Assembly: GCA_034430415.1 (NCBI GenBank)
Contig: DAOUEN010000002.1
Span: forward strand, 1 to 51,015
Length of the DNA stretch: 51,015 nt
Direction of reading: 5' to 3'
Origin: JADFUZ01 sp034430415
GTDB lineage: Bacteria > Chloroflexota > Dehalococcoidia > GIF9 > AB-539-J10
The position numbers were made by a program, and so were the translations under genes. This document shows, piece by piece, positions 1 to 8,055 of this stretch; positions within the stretch are counted from its first letter, which is position 1; each line of letters opens with the position of its first letter. Under the pieces are notes generated by a model. The model saw only the letters and a program-made list of their open reading frames with translations, was not told the origin of the DNA and did not search any database.

Positions 1-304
1 CATGCCATTGCTCCACCCCGGTCTCTCTCTTCTCTTCCAGGGTGACGCTTCCCACCGGCGTGGAATATGTCCTCCGTATCACCTGCTGCCCCGAGCTCAC
101 CGCCTGTGTCTCGGTCATCTCCACACCGTGCATCTTCGCGACGTAGCTCGGCCTGGCCCAACTCACCCCCATACCCCGGTTGCGGCACTCTCGCTCTGCC
201 CAACCCGTCTGACAGTGTCTCCAGTTATGGAAGAAGGGAAGCCTGTCCGCCCGCCTCTTCCCGCTTGCCGCCAGTATCCTCTCTCTTCGCGTCATCTCGG
301 CCAT
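1..304 (-). CDS. UroD/MtaA-family corrinoid methyltransferase, N-terminal part (cut by window edge)
   Basis: The minus strand opens at an ATG (302-304) behind a GGAGGTG ribosome site and stays open for 101 codons to the window edge. The N-terminus reads MAEMTRRERILAASGKRRAD followed by RLPFF, the usual opening of uroporphyrinogen-decarboxylase-family proteins (ERIL-A-G---DR-P). In anaerobes such proteins next to a corrinoid protein are usually methyltransferases that move a methyl group between a substrate or cofactor and cobalamin, not heme enzymes. The start lies only 6 bp after the stop of the corrinoid-protein gene, so the two are almost certainly co-transcribed. The catalytic core is outside the window, so substrate and exact role cannot be judged. 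A second in-frame ATG at 293-295 is less well placed relative to the ribosome site. Confidence 0.75.
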   Translation of the reverse strand, partial: MAEMTRRERILAASGKRRADRLPFFHNWRHCQTGWAERECRNRGMGVSWARPSYVAKMHGVEMTETQAVSSGQQVIRRTYSTPVGSVTLEEKRETGVEQWH

Positions 305-309
305 CTTGT

Positions 310-966
310 TCACCTCCTCTCCTTTCCCACCACCCACTCAGCACATTTGTGCACCCCTTCCATCGCATTCACCGCGCAATGGTCAGCCCCGATGCTGTCG
401 GCGAAATCGGGCGTTACCGGCGTGCCTCCCACGATAACCCTCACCTTTTCTCTCAGCCCCGCAGCCTTCAACGCCTCAATCACCTCTCCCATTCTCAGCA
501 TGGTCGTCGTCAGCAACGCCGACAGGCCCACTATGGCCGGCCTGTGCTCCTTCACCGCGCTCACGACCTTCTCCGCAGCTACATCCATTCCCAGGTCAAC
601 TACCTTGAACCCCTGCACTCCCAGCAGAGTGATTACGATGTTCTTGCCGATGTCATGGTAGTCCCCTTCAACAGTGCATATCACCGCCCTCTCCGCCGTC
701 GTAGAGCTGTCTCCCTTTATGTAGGGATCGATAATCTTCATCCCATCCTTCATAACCTCGCCCGCCACCACTAACTCCGACAGGAAATACTCCCCGCTCT
801 CAAACTTCTCCCCCACCACCACCATCCCCGGCACCATACCCTCCGTAATGGCCACACGCGGATCCACGCCTGCTTCCATTGCCTTCTTGGCTGCCTCCAC
901 AATAGCAGAAAAATCCAGACTCACGATGGCTTCCTTCAAGGCTCCCAAGTATTTGCCTTCTGGCAT
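310..966 (-). CDS. Corrinoid (B12-binding) methyltransferase carrier protein, MtbC/MttC-like
   Basis: This 218-residue protein has the two-domain layout of methylotrophic corrinoid proteins: a helical B12-binding cap (about 1-90) and a Rossmann-like cobalamin domain (about 91-215). The cobalt-ligand motif DxHxxG is present as DYHDIG with His104, followed by the GLSALLTTTM segment (147-156) and a GG at 180-181 that hold the nucleotide tail. Such proteins carry the methyl group on cobalt between a substrate-specific methyltransferase and a second methyltransferase. The start ATG is preceded by AAAGGAGGTGG. The downstream UroD-family gene is the likely partner. No trimethylamine-type (pyrrolysine) or methanol-type methyltransferase is visible here, so the methyl donor is unknown. 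Confidence 0.9.
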   Translation of the reverse strand: MPEGKYLGALKEAIVSLDFSAIVEAAKKAMEAGVDPRVAITEGMVPGMVVVGEKFESGEYFLSELVVAGEVMKDGMKIIDPYIKGDSSTTAERAVICTVEGDYHDIGKNIVITLLGVQGFKVVDLGMDVAAEKVVSAVKEHRPAIVGLSALLTTTMLRMGEVIEALKAAGLREKVRVIVGGTPVTPDFADSIGADHCAVNAMEGVHKCAEWVVGKERR

Positions 967-1396
967 CCAGCCACCTCCTTTCTATTGCTCGCGTCAAATC
1001 TTAGACTCAGATCGCGCCAGTGTCAACGACAAAGCGCCGTCCCTCCCACCTACCCTGCGTTCCCCTCGTCGCCCACTGACCAGTCCCCAGCACATCAGAC
1101 AACGCGCCAGCCCAGAGACCGTAGAAACATTCGGGCTGCTGTGCTATCATCGTGCATGCCAGCGCACATCGTCCCGCCTCTCGGCGAAGCGGGATCTTAG
1201 TGCACACCTATAAGGATGTTGGGCGAATCGACCTACAACGGCATTTGTGTTACTGGCCCATGGGCCTTCAAATGCAAGAGAATAGGCGAATCAGGGCTTC
1301 GCCGCGAACTCGGCGACAGATTCCAGCAACGACACCAGCATCGCGCCAGGTTCGGTCGAGAGCTAGTCTACAGTAGAATATAAGGGAGGTTTCGAT
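967..1396. other. Divergent intergenic region between the corrinoid and UxaA operons
   Basis: These 430 bp hold no convincing coding sequence. They contain the minus-strand promoter at 998-1026. For the plus-strand operon there is a ribosome site (AAGGGAGG at 1382-1389) and a TAGAAT at 1374-1379 that could be a -10, but no convincing -35 at 17 bp. A perfect 12-bp palindrome, GGCCCATGGGCC, lies at 1255-1266; its role is unknown. Confidence 0.5.
998..1026 (-). promoter_or_regulatory. Sigma-70-type promoter for the corrinoid protein operon
   Basis: On the minus strand TTGACA (1021-1026) is separated by exactly 17 bp from TAAGAT (998-1003). The start codon is about 30 bp further on with its own ribosome site between. 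The -35 is a perfect consensus and the -10 has four of six consensus bases. This is sequence matching only. Confidence 0.6.
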
Positions 1397-1687
1397 ATGC
1401 AGCCAAGCGCAATCCTCATAGACAGGAAAGACAACGTAGCCACCGCGCTACGCCAGCTTCAGCAGGGCGATTCCGTCCAGGTTGGCATCGAGGACTACTC
1501 CGTCACCACTCCACTGCTACAGGGTATCCCCTTCGGGCATAAGTACGCCCTCAAGGATATACGCAAGGGGGAGGGTGTAATAAAATATGGGGAAACAATT
1601 GGCCTCGCCACGGAGGACATCCAGCAGGGACAACACGTTCACGTGCACAATATCGAGAGCCAGAAAGGCAGGGGGGACAAGAAATGA
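1397..1687 (+). CDS. UxaA/SuyA-family lyase small subunit (SAF domain)
   Basis: A 96-residue SAF-domain protein matching the N-terminal module of altronate/galactarate dehydratases and the small subunit SuyA of sulfolactate sulfo-lyase. Visible family signatures are KDNVATAL near the N-terminus, PFGHKYAL, the VIKYGETIG segment and the C-terminal HVHNI. In the family this domain pairs with the large UxaA domain in a metal-dependent elimination of water or sulfite from a 2-hydroxy acid. The gene overlaps the next one by 4 bp (ATGA), so the two products are probably made in equal amounts. Having separate subunits resembles SuyA/SuyB more than fused UxaA. The substrate cannot be read from the sequence. 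Confidence 0.88.
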   Translation: MQPSAILIDRKDNVATALRQLQQGDSVQVGIEDYSVTTPLLQGIPFGHKYALKDIRKGEGVIKYGETIGLATEDIQQGQHVHVHNIESQKGRGDKK

Positions 1688-2838
1688 AATTCATGGGATA
1701 CCGCAGAAGCAATGGCAAGGTCGGCATACGAAACCATGTGCTGATCTTCCCCACCATAGTATGCGCCTCCGAGGTGGCCCGGATGATATCTGAGGCCGTG
1801 CCCGGCACCGTCTACGCTATCCACGGCTGCGGATGTGGCCACGTCGGGGCAGACAAAGAACAGGTGATCCGCACCATGGTCGGCATCACCGGCCATCCCA
1901 ACGTCGCCGGCGTGCTGCTTGTGGGAAACGGCTGCGAGCTCATCACGCCCGAGGTGATTGCAGAAGAGCTGGCCCCGATCGGTCAGCGTATGGAGATCGT
2001 CAGCGTACAGGGAAACGGAGGCACCACCAGATGCGTCGAGGATGGCAAGGCGCTGGCCCGCAAGCTCCTGGCCGAGGCTTCGGCCGCCACGCGTGAGCCG
2101 GTGGAGGCTTCAGAGCTAATCGTGGGGCTTGAGTGCGGAGGCTCCGACGCCTTTTCCGGACTCACCGCCAACCCGGCGCTGGGCATTGCCAGCGATATAC
2201 TGGTTGCCGAAGGCGGGACTGCCATATTCTCGGAGACCACGGAGATGCTCGGGACCGAGCAGGTCCTGAGCAGGAGGGCAGCCGACCCCCAGGTTAAGAA
2301 GCGCATCTATGAGATAATCGCCGCTGCTGAGGCCAAGGCCAAGACCATGGGCGCCGACATTCGAGGCACACAGCCATCGCCAGGAAACATCGCCGGAGGG
2401 CTAAGCAGCATCGAGGAGAAATCGCTGGGCTGCATCCGCAAGGGTGGCGGCACCACCATCATGCAGGTGGTGGACTACGCCGAGAAGCCGTCCAGGAAAG
2501 GCCTCATTATCATGGACGGCACGGCTCTCGATGTGATGAACAACACCGGCCTGCTGGCTTCGGGGGCACACCTGATTGTCTTTACCACCGGCAGAGGGAC
2601 TCCCGTCGGCTCCCCCATCGCCCCCATCATAAAGGTATCCACCAACAGCGTCACCTACAACAAGATCAGAGAAAACATCGATGTGAATGCGGGTGTCATA
2701 GTGGACGGCGAGGGCACTCTCCAGAGCGTCGGCCAGCAGATCTTCGACGAGATACTTGCAGCGGCCTCGGGCAAGCAGGTCAGGGCGGAAGTCCTGGGGC
2801 ATCGCGAGTTCGACATTCACTCAACTACAGTGGTTTGA
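1684..2838 (+). CDS. UxaA/SuyB-family lyase large subunit, copy 1
   Basis: The 384-residue protein is the catalytic domain of the UxaA/GarD/SuyB family. It opens with MKFMGYRRSNGKVGIRN, the typical G-x-R-x-(N/G)-G-x-V-G-(I/V)-R-N start, has a cysteine/histidine-rich HGCGCGH at 47-53, and the family hallmark ECGGSDAFSGLTANPA from residue 150. These enzymes are iron- or other metal-dependent lyases acting on sugar acids or sulfolactate. It overlaps the small-subunit gene by 4 bp and is followed at 2874 by the LarA-like gene. Two further paralogues lie at 5774 and 8056. The paralogues differ in the pocket-lining region after CGGSD, so different substrates are plausible. Confidence 0.88.
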   Translation: MKFMGYRRSNGKVGIRNHVLIFPTIVCASEVARMISEAVPGTVYAIHGCGCGHVGADKEQVIRTMVGITGHPNVAGVLLVGNGCELITPEVIAEELAPIGQRMEIVSVQGNGGTTRCVEDGKALARKLLAEASAATREPVEASELIVGLECGGSDAFSGLTANPALGIASDILVAEGGTAIFSETTEMLGTEQVLSRRAADPQVKKRIYEIIAAAEAKAKTMGADIRGTQPSPGNIAGGLSSIEEKSLGCIRKGGGTTIMQVVDYAEKPSRKGLIIMDGTALDVMNNTGLLASGAHLIVFTTGRGTPVGSPIAPIIKVSTNSVTYNKIRENIDVNAGVIVDGEGTLQSVGQQIFDEILAAASGKQVRAEVLGHREFDIHSTTVV

Positions 2839-2873
2839 ATCCGATAGCCCAGTAGAACAAGGAGGCATTTAGC

Positions 2874-4121
2874 ATGGAAAAGCCCAACGTGGTCCGATTG
2901 TCACAGATGGAATGGTACGGGGACACAGAGCTGGACATAGACTTCCCCGATTCATGGGACGTCACCGTGTGCCGCATGCACGGCCATGATGCTCCACCAC
3001 TCGACGATGCCGGTTTCAGGAAGGCTTTCGCCAACCCCATCGGCACCAGGACCATACGGGAGATGGCCCAGGGGAAGAAGCAGGTGGCCATACTCTTCGA
3101 CGATCTGTCCAGGTCAACACCTACCGCGGTGATGATACCCTACGTACTGGAGGAGCTTGCGGCTGCCGGCATCCCCGACGACAGAATACGCTTCATCGCC
3201 GCCATCGGAGCCCACGGCTCCATGAACGGAATAGACTTCAGAAAGAAGCTGGGCGATGACGTCATGGGCCGCTTCCTGGTGTACAACCACAATCCCTACG
3301 AGAATTGCACTCCGCTGGGACCGAGCAGCCGGGGAATTCCGGTGTCCATCAACAGCGAGTTCATGTCCTGCGACCTGAAGATCGGCGTCGGCTCCATCGT
3401 ACCTCATCCTTTCAGTGGTTACGGCGGCGGCAGCAAGATAATCCTTCCCGGCGTGGCCTCCATCGAGACCATCGACCTCAATCACACCAGGCTCATCCTT
3501 TCGCCCACGACTGGGATAGGCAAGCACGACGGCAACATACTGAAGCAGGATATGGACGAAGCAGCCAGGATGGCCGGGCTGGACGTCAAGGTGGATGCCA
3601 TCTTGAGCTTGAAAAGAGAGGTTACGGCTCTCTTCGTGGGCGATTTCGTCCAGGAACACCTGGAGGGAGTGAAGCTGGCCAGAGAGCACTACGCCACCGA
3701 CATGGTCACCGGCTGCGACATCGTGGTGGCCAACTGCTACTCCAAGGCGAACGAGATGGCCCTTGCCCCGGCGGTATCCGCCCCCCTGTTGTCCAACAAG
3801 GGCGGCGATATGGTGCTGCTGGTCGTGACCCCCGAAGGACAGATCAACCACTACTGGGCTCGAAGCTTTGGCAAGAACCTCGCCGGCAGGGGGTGGACCC
3901 GCAGAACGAGCCTGCCCTCCAATACCAAGCGGTTGACCGTAATGGCTCCCTACTCGGACAGAGTAGGCGCTGACTGGGTGGCGCCGTACGACACGATCAA
4001 CTGGGCCAGGAGCTGGCCCGAGGTGCTCCAGGAACTCAAGAAGAGTTATGGAGCCAAAGCAAAGGTAGCGGTGATACCGGACGCGACAATACAGTACTTC
4101 CCAGATGCATTCAAGGCCTAG
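2874..4121 (+). CDS. LarA-family (DUF2088) nickel-pincer 2-hydroxyacid racemase/epimerase
   Basis: At 415 residues this is the normal LarA length. By motif comparison with Lactobacillus plantarum LarA, the cofactor and catalytic residues are all present: FDDLSRSTP supplies Asp77 and Arg80, GAHGS supplies His114, and PHPFSGYGGGSKIILPG supplies His178 and Lys188, with the same 10-residue His-Lys spacing as His174-Lys184. In the family the lysine covalently holds the nickel-pincer nucleotide and the two histidines invert the alpha-carbon of a 2-hydroxy acid. The maturation genes larB, larC and larE are not in the window. Its position between lyase subunits and a GlcD-type dehydrogenase suggests it supplies the correct stereoisomer to a neighbour. 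The substrate need not be lactate. Confidence 0.87.
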   Translation: MEKPNVVRLSQMEWYGDTELDIDFPDSWDVTVCRMHGHDAPPLDDAGFRKAFANPIGTRTIREMAQGKKQVAILFDDLSRSTPTAVMIPYVLEELAAAGIPDDRIRFIAAIGAHGSMNGIDFRKKLGDDVMGRFLVYNHNPYENCTPLGPSSRGIPVSINSEFMSCDLKIGVGSIVPHPFSGYGGGSKIILPGVASIETIDLNHTRLILSPTTGIGKHDGNILKQDMDEAARMAGLDVKVDAILSLKREVTALFVGDFVQEHLEGVKLAREHYATDMVTGCDIVVANCYSKANEMALAPAVSAPLLSNKGGDMVLLVVTPEGQINHYWARSFGKNLAGRGWTRRTSLPSNTKRLTVMAPYSDRVGADWVAPYDTINWARSWPEVLQELKKSYGAKAKVAVIPDATIQYFPDAFKA

Positions 4122-4235
4122 GCAGGCTGCGAGTATACACCACCGCATCCTGCAACATACGCTGGCACGGGCACGGCAGCTTGCTGCGTTCGATAGCGTC
4201 ACAAGAGGCAATCCAGAACAAGGGGGACTACCCGA

Positions 4236-5606
4236 ATGATAGACATCGGAGAACTGCGGCGCATCGTGGGACAGGACTGGATCATCACTCAAAGGGAGCA
4301 GATGGAGAGCTACCTGAGAGACGAGACGGTTCTGGCTGAAAGACCCGGAGCGGCAGACAATGTCGTTGTGGTGAAGCCAGCCAGCACCGAGGAAGTATCC
4401 AGCATACTCAAGCTTGCCAATAGGGAAAGGACTCCCGTTTATCCCAGGGGCGGGGGAACAGGCCTGGTAGCGGGTGCAGTACCTACCCAGGATGGCATAG
4501 TCCTCTCTCTGGAGAGGCTCGACAGGGTGGAAGAGGTGGACAAGGAGAATCTGATGGTGGTTGTCCAGGCAGGGGTTACCCTCGCCGATCTGCTGAAGGC
4601 AGTGGAGGCCGAAGACCTCCTCTTCCCTCCACACCCCGGAGACGAGGGTGCGCAGGTGGGCGGCATGGTTGCCTGCAATGCCGGAGGGACGCGGGCGCTC
4701 AAGTACGGGGTGGTCAGGAACTACGTCAAGGGCCTGGAGGTGGTGCTTCCCACAGGTGAGATACTGAATATGGGAGGGAAGCTGCTCAAGAACAATACCG
4801 GCCTGGACCTGATGCACCTGCTGATAGACAGTGAAGGCATCCTGGGCATAATCACCAAGGTGATCTTCCGCTTGTACCCCAGGTTCGCCAGCACTGCAAC
4901 CCTGGTCATATCCTGGGACGACCGCCACGCCGCGATAGGCACGGTCCCCAGGATACTGCAAAGCGGTGTGATCCCTCTGGCGTTGGAGTATGTCGAACGA
5001 GACGCGATCGAGGTATCCGCCGAATACCTGGGCCTGAAGTGGCCGCCTGCTAGAGGCACAGCTCACTTGATAATCATAGTGACCGGTTCCAGCGAAGACG
5101 ACGTCTACTCCCAGTGTGAGCAGATCTCTGAAGTCTGTCAGAAGAACGGCGCCGTGGATACTCTAATCGCTGAGAGGAAGGAAGAGCAGGCTGAGATCCT
5201 AAAGATAAGGAGCGAGATGTTCTCCGCCCTGAAGTCCAGGATCGCCGACGCCCTGGACATAGCCGTCCCGCCGGCCGAGATAGCCAACTTCATGGATGCC
5301 GTAGATCGTGTAGGACAGAGATATGACACGCGGATCGTCACCTACGGCCACGCCGGAGACGGCAATTTACATCCCCACCTGATGGTGGACCTGCAGCAGA
5401 GAGGAATCCTTGAACAGGTGAAGGAGGAGGTATTCAGGGAGGGGGCCAGGTTTGGCGGGGTGATAACAGCCGAGCATGGCATAGGGAAAACCAGGCTGCC
5501 CCAACTCGATATGACGCTGGACGACAAGTCAAAGGAGCTGATGAAGGGCATCAAGAAGCTATTCGATCCTAATAGCATATTGAATCCCGGGTGTGCCATA
5601 GTGTGA
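4236..5606 (+). CDS. GlcD-family FAD-linked 2-hydroxyacid oxidase/dehydrogenase
   Basis: A 456-residue protein of the vanillyl-alcohol-oxidase/GlcD flavoprotein family. The FAD-binding N-terminal half shows PRGGGTGLVAGAV and CNAGGTRALKYG. The C-terminal substrate/cap domain shows GHAGDGNLHPH and AEHGIGKTR, and it ends with the typical FDPNSILNPG. These enzymes oxidise glycolate, D-lactate or similar D-2-hydroxy acids to 2-oxo acids and pass electrons to an iron-sulfur partner (GlcF) or ETF. No adjacent GlcF-like gene is present. Together with the LarA-like gene upstream it would allow use of both stereoisomers of one acid. A 114-bp spacer precedes it and the ribosome site is AAGGGGGA. Confidence 0.9.
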   Translation: MIDIGELRRIVGQDWIITQREQMESYLRDETVLAERPGAADNVVVVKPASTEEVSSILKLANRERTPVYPRGGGTGLVAGAVPTQDGIVLSLERLDRVEEVDKENLMVVVQAGVTLADLLKAVEAEDLLFPPHPGDEGAQVGGMVACNAGGTRALKYGVVRNYVKGLEVVLPTGEILNMGGKLLKNNTGLDLMHLLIDSEGILGIITKVIFRLYPRFASTATLVISWDDRHAAIGTVPRILQSGVIPLALEYVERDAIEVSAEYLGLKWPPARGTAHLIIIVTGSSEDDVYSQCEQISEVCQKNGAVDTLIAERKEEQAEILKIRSEMFSALKSRIADALDIAVPPAEIANFMDAVDRVGQRYDTRIVTYGHAGDGNLHPHLMVDLQQRGILEQVKEEVFREGARFGGVITAEHGIGKTRLPQLDMTLDDKSKELMKGIKKLFDPNSILNPGCAIV

Positions 5607-5773
5607 GCCGGCGGGGTTCAAAATCACGGGGCGGTGTGCTAAGCTAAGCCACCGGAAAGAGAAGGTTCGCTACACGAAGCCAGGGGCAGCCACACCACCG
5701 CTTGCCGCGATAGCTTCTCCTGCCGCGCCTAGGATACACGTAGCTGGTGACTACTGCAAAGGAGGTTCAGGCC

Positions 5774-6970
5774 ATGGAATTCTCAGGGTATGAAAGGCCC
5801 GGTGGCTCGGTAGGTGTGCGCAACTACGTGGCGCTGATTCCCGCCGGGAGATGCGCCAACGAGTTGGCCGCCAGGATCTCAGACGAGGCTGGCGGCAACG
5901 TAGTGGCAGTACTCCACAACCAGCCCTGCATCCACATCAAGCCTGACAACGACATGGCGATGCGTGTCCTCATAGGGCTGGGTAAGAATCCCAACGTGGC
6001 CGCTGCCGTCGTGCTGGGCATTGGCTGCGAAGGCCTTCCCCCTCAGGACATCGCCGATGGCATTGCCAAATCCGGCAAGCCAACGGAACTGCTCACCATA
6101 GAGAAGGAGGGCAGCCACCAGGCGGTCCTGGACAAGGGGGTGAGGTTTGCCAAGCAGATGCTGGCGGACGCTTCTCTGATGAAAAGGCAGTCCTTCGACC
6201 TCAGCCATTTGATTCTGGCGATGAAGTGTGGCGGCTCCGACGCCACCTCGGCTCTGGCATGCAACCCTGTCGCCGGCTGGGCAGCGGATTCCGTCATAGC
6301 TCAGGGAGGCAGCGCTGTCTTCTCTGAGACACCGGAACTCATCGGGGCCGAGCACATCGTGGCCAGGAGAGCCACCGATGAGAGCATAGCCCAGCGCATC
6401 CTTGAGGTGGTGGGCAGGGTGGAGAAGAGAATAGAAGACTCTGGAGTGGACATCAGGGGCTCCGAGCCCACGCCGGGAAACATCCGTGGCGGACTGACTA
6501 CCCTGGAGGAGAAGTCCCTGGGCGCCATCGCCAAGGGCGGGACCACCCCGCTGCGCGGCGTCCTGGAATGGGGTGAGCGGGTCCCGGGCAAAGGACTCTT
6601 TTTCATGGACGGCTCGGCCAACTCACCGGAGGTGATGCTGGGGGTGGCGGCGGCCGGAGCTCAGATACTGACCTTCGGCTTCGGCGGTGGTCTGCCCGCC
6701 CGCTTCCACGGTCTCCCCTCCGCCGGTTGCGGCCCCCTACCCACGCTGCCAGTAGTGAAGATTCTCGGCCATCCCAAGGAGGTCGAGCAGAAGGAGTACT
6801 TCGACTTCTATGCCGGCGCCATCATCGAGGGCCGCGAGTCTGTCGCTGAGGCCGGCGGGCGGCTGCTCCAGGAGATTATAGCTGTGGCTTCGGGCAAGCC
6901 CACCAAGCTGGAGATGATGCCCCGTTACCGCGAGGTCCTGGATATGTACACCACCGGTCCCATCCTGTAG
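5774..6970 (+). CDS. UxaA/SuyB-family lyase large subunit, copy 2
   Basis: The reading frame is open from a GTG at 5747, but AAAGGAGG lies at 5758-5765 directly before the ATG at 5774. From there the protein begins MEFSGYERPGGSVGVRN, aligning with its two paralogues, so I place the start at 5774 (398 residues). The family signature is present as KCGGSDATSALACNP. It differs from copies 1 and 3 in having ACNPVAG instead of (T/A)ANPA, and it has no small SAF subunit immediately upstream. The small subunit encoded at 7726 might serve both this copy and copy 3. The substrate is unknown, and altronate, galactarate or sulfolactate-like acids are all possible. Confidence 0.87.
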   Translation: MEFSGYERPGGSVGVRNYVALIPAGRCANELAARISDEAGGNVVAVLHNQPCIHIKPDNDMAMRVLIGLGKNPNVAAAVVLGIGCEGLPPQDIADGIAKSGKPTELLTIEKEGSHQAVLDKGVRFAKQMLADASLMKRQSFDLSHLILAMKCGGSDATSALACNPVAGWAADSVIAQGGSAVFSETPELIGAEHIVARRATDESIAQRILEVVGRVEKRIEDSGVDIRGSEPTPGNIRGGLTTLEEKSLGAIAKGGTTPLRGVLEWGERVPGKGLFFMDGSANSPEVMLGVAAAGAQILTFGFGGGLPARFHGLPSAGCGPLPTLPVVKILGHPKEVEQKEYFDFYAGAIIEGRESVAEAGGRLLQEIIAVASGKPTKLEMMPRYREVLDMYTTGPIL

Positions 6971-7031
6971 CTCGACAGGCAAAGTAACACACAACAGAGG
7001 AAGTAACACAAGAAAAGGAGGTCAAACGCAA

Positions 7032-7577
7032 ATGGCACAGACAAAGGGAACAGAGAAGGTGACTCAGAAAGCATACGACCTGGGCTACGAGTACGAGAAG
7101 GCCTACAGGGGCTGTGGCCAGTGTGTGATGGGTGCGCTCCTGGATGCTTTCGACATGAAGAACGACTCCCTGTTCAAAGCGATGACAGCTTATGCTGGTG
7201 GAGGCGCCACCACGGGCGAGGGCGGCTGTGGGGCCTACGTAGCCGGCATCCTATTCCTGAGCTTGTTCAAGGGAAGGGAAAAGGACAACTTCGCCGACCC
7301 TGAGCGCATAAGATTCCAGACCTTCGCCCTGGCCAGAAAGCTCCACGACAAGTTCATTGCCGAATTCGGCTGTGTCAACTGTCGCGACATCCACATCAAG
7401 ATGTTCGGACGCCCTTATTACCTGCCGGATGCAGATGAGATGCGCAAGTTCGACGACGCCGGAGGCCACACCACGGTATGCACCGAAGTGTGCGGCAAGG
7501 GCGCCAGATGGGCGGCTGAACTCGCCATCGAGGAAGGCCTGATCCCGCCAGAGAAGCTGCAGGCCCTCCTGAAGTAG
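7032..7577 (+). CDS. C_GCAxxG_C_C family probable redox/metal protein
   Basis: This 181-residue protein matches the C_GCAxxG_C_C family: a CGQC segment near residue 32, the glycine-rich GGGATTGEGGCGAYVAG, a later GCVNCRDI and a conserved C-terminal cysteine pair (CTEVCGK). The cysteine pattern implies a redox or metal-binding role, but no biochemical function is established for the family. It follows copy 2 of the large lyase subunit with an AAGGAGG ribosome site and precedes the second SAF subunit, so it may help assemble or protect a metal centre of the lyases. That role is inference from position only. Confidence 0.8.
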   Translation: MAQTKGTEKVTQKAYDLGYEYEKAYRGCGQCVMGALLDAFDMKNDSLFKAMTAYAGGGATTGEGGCGAYVAGILFLSLFKGREKDNFADPERIRFQTFALARKLHDKFIAEFGCVNCRDIHIKMFGRPYYLPDADEMRKFDDAGGHTTVCTEVCGKGARWAAELAIEEGLIPPEKLQALLK

Positions 7578-7725
7578 CATTAAGCGGCGCCCTTTGGCAG
7601 TGATCATATGTCCCGGTCTTTGCAGCGACTCCACTGCCTCTCTCCGCCGCCGTCTCCGTTGCACGGATTGAGGGGCAGTGTGTGCGCATAGCTCGCCGGA
7701 AAGATCAGGGAAAGGAGGCCAGACT

Positions 7726-8034
7726 GTGAAGAAGGCCATCAGGATGGATGAGAAAGACAACGTGGCCACTGCCCTCGTCGGCCTCGTTGCCGGGGACACG
7801 GTGGAGGTGATCTCGTCAAAACAGGAAGTGGTGCAGCAGGTGACGGTGAATGATGCTCTGCCCCTGGGACATAAGATCGCTCTGGCGAACATCCCCAAGG
7901 ACACCACAGTGACCAAGTACGGGGCCACCATCGGCAAGGCGGCAAAGGACATCTCGGTCGGGGACTACGTCCATATACACAACGTCAGGAGCGATAGGCT
8001 GCCTCTGACAGAACACATGCTTGGCCTGCAATAG
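7726..8034 (+). CDS. UxaA/SuyA-family lyase small subunit (SAF domain), copy 2
   Basis: The open frame runs from 7678, but AAAGGAGG at 7711-7718 points to the GTG at 7726. The product then begins MKKAIRMDEKDNVATAL, aligning with the first small subunit, and is 102 residues long. SAF-domain signatures PLGHKIAL, VTKYGATIG and DYVHIHNV are present. It lies 21 bp upstream of the third large subunit and probably forms a complex with it. Its C-terminal tail (about 12 residues after HIHNVRSD) differs from copy 1 and could mark partner specificity. A 148-bp spacer upstream shows no clear promoter. Confidence 0.87.
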   Translation: MKKAIRMDEKDNVATALVGLVAGDTVEVISSKQEVVQQVTVNDALPLGHKIALANIPKDTTVTKYGATIGKAAKDISVGDYVHIHNVRSDRLPLTEHMLGLQ

Positions 8035-8055
8035 GCGGCAAGGGAGGGACCATCG

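Noticed and set aside
1172..1194. Small inverted repeat TCCCGC...GCGGGA
   Set aside because: Only 6 bp per arm with no T run and no link to a gene end, so chance is likely in GC-rich DNA.
3114..5066. A 650-codon open frame on the minus strand
   Set aside because: It lies antisense to the LarA-like and GlcD-like genes, has no ribosome site or family motif, and arises from high-GC codon use.
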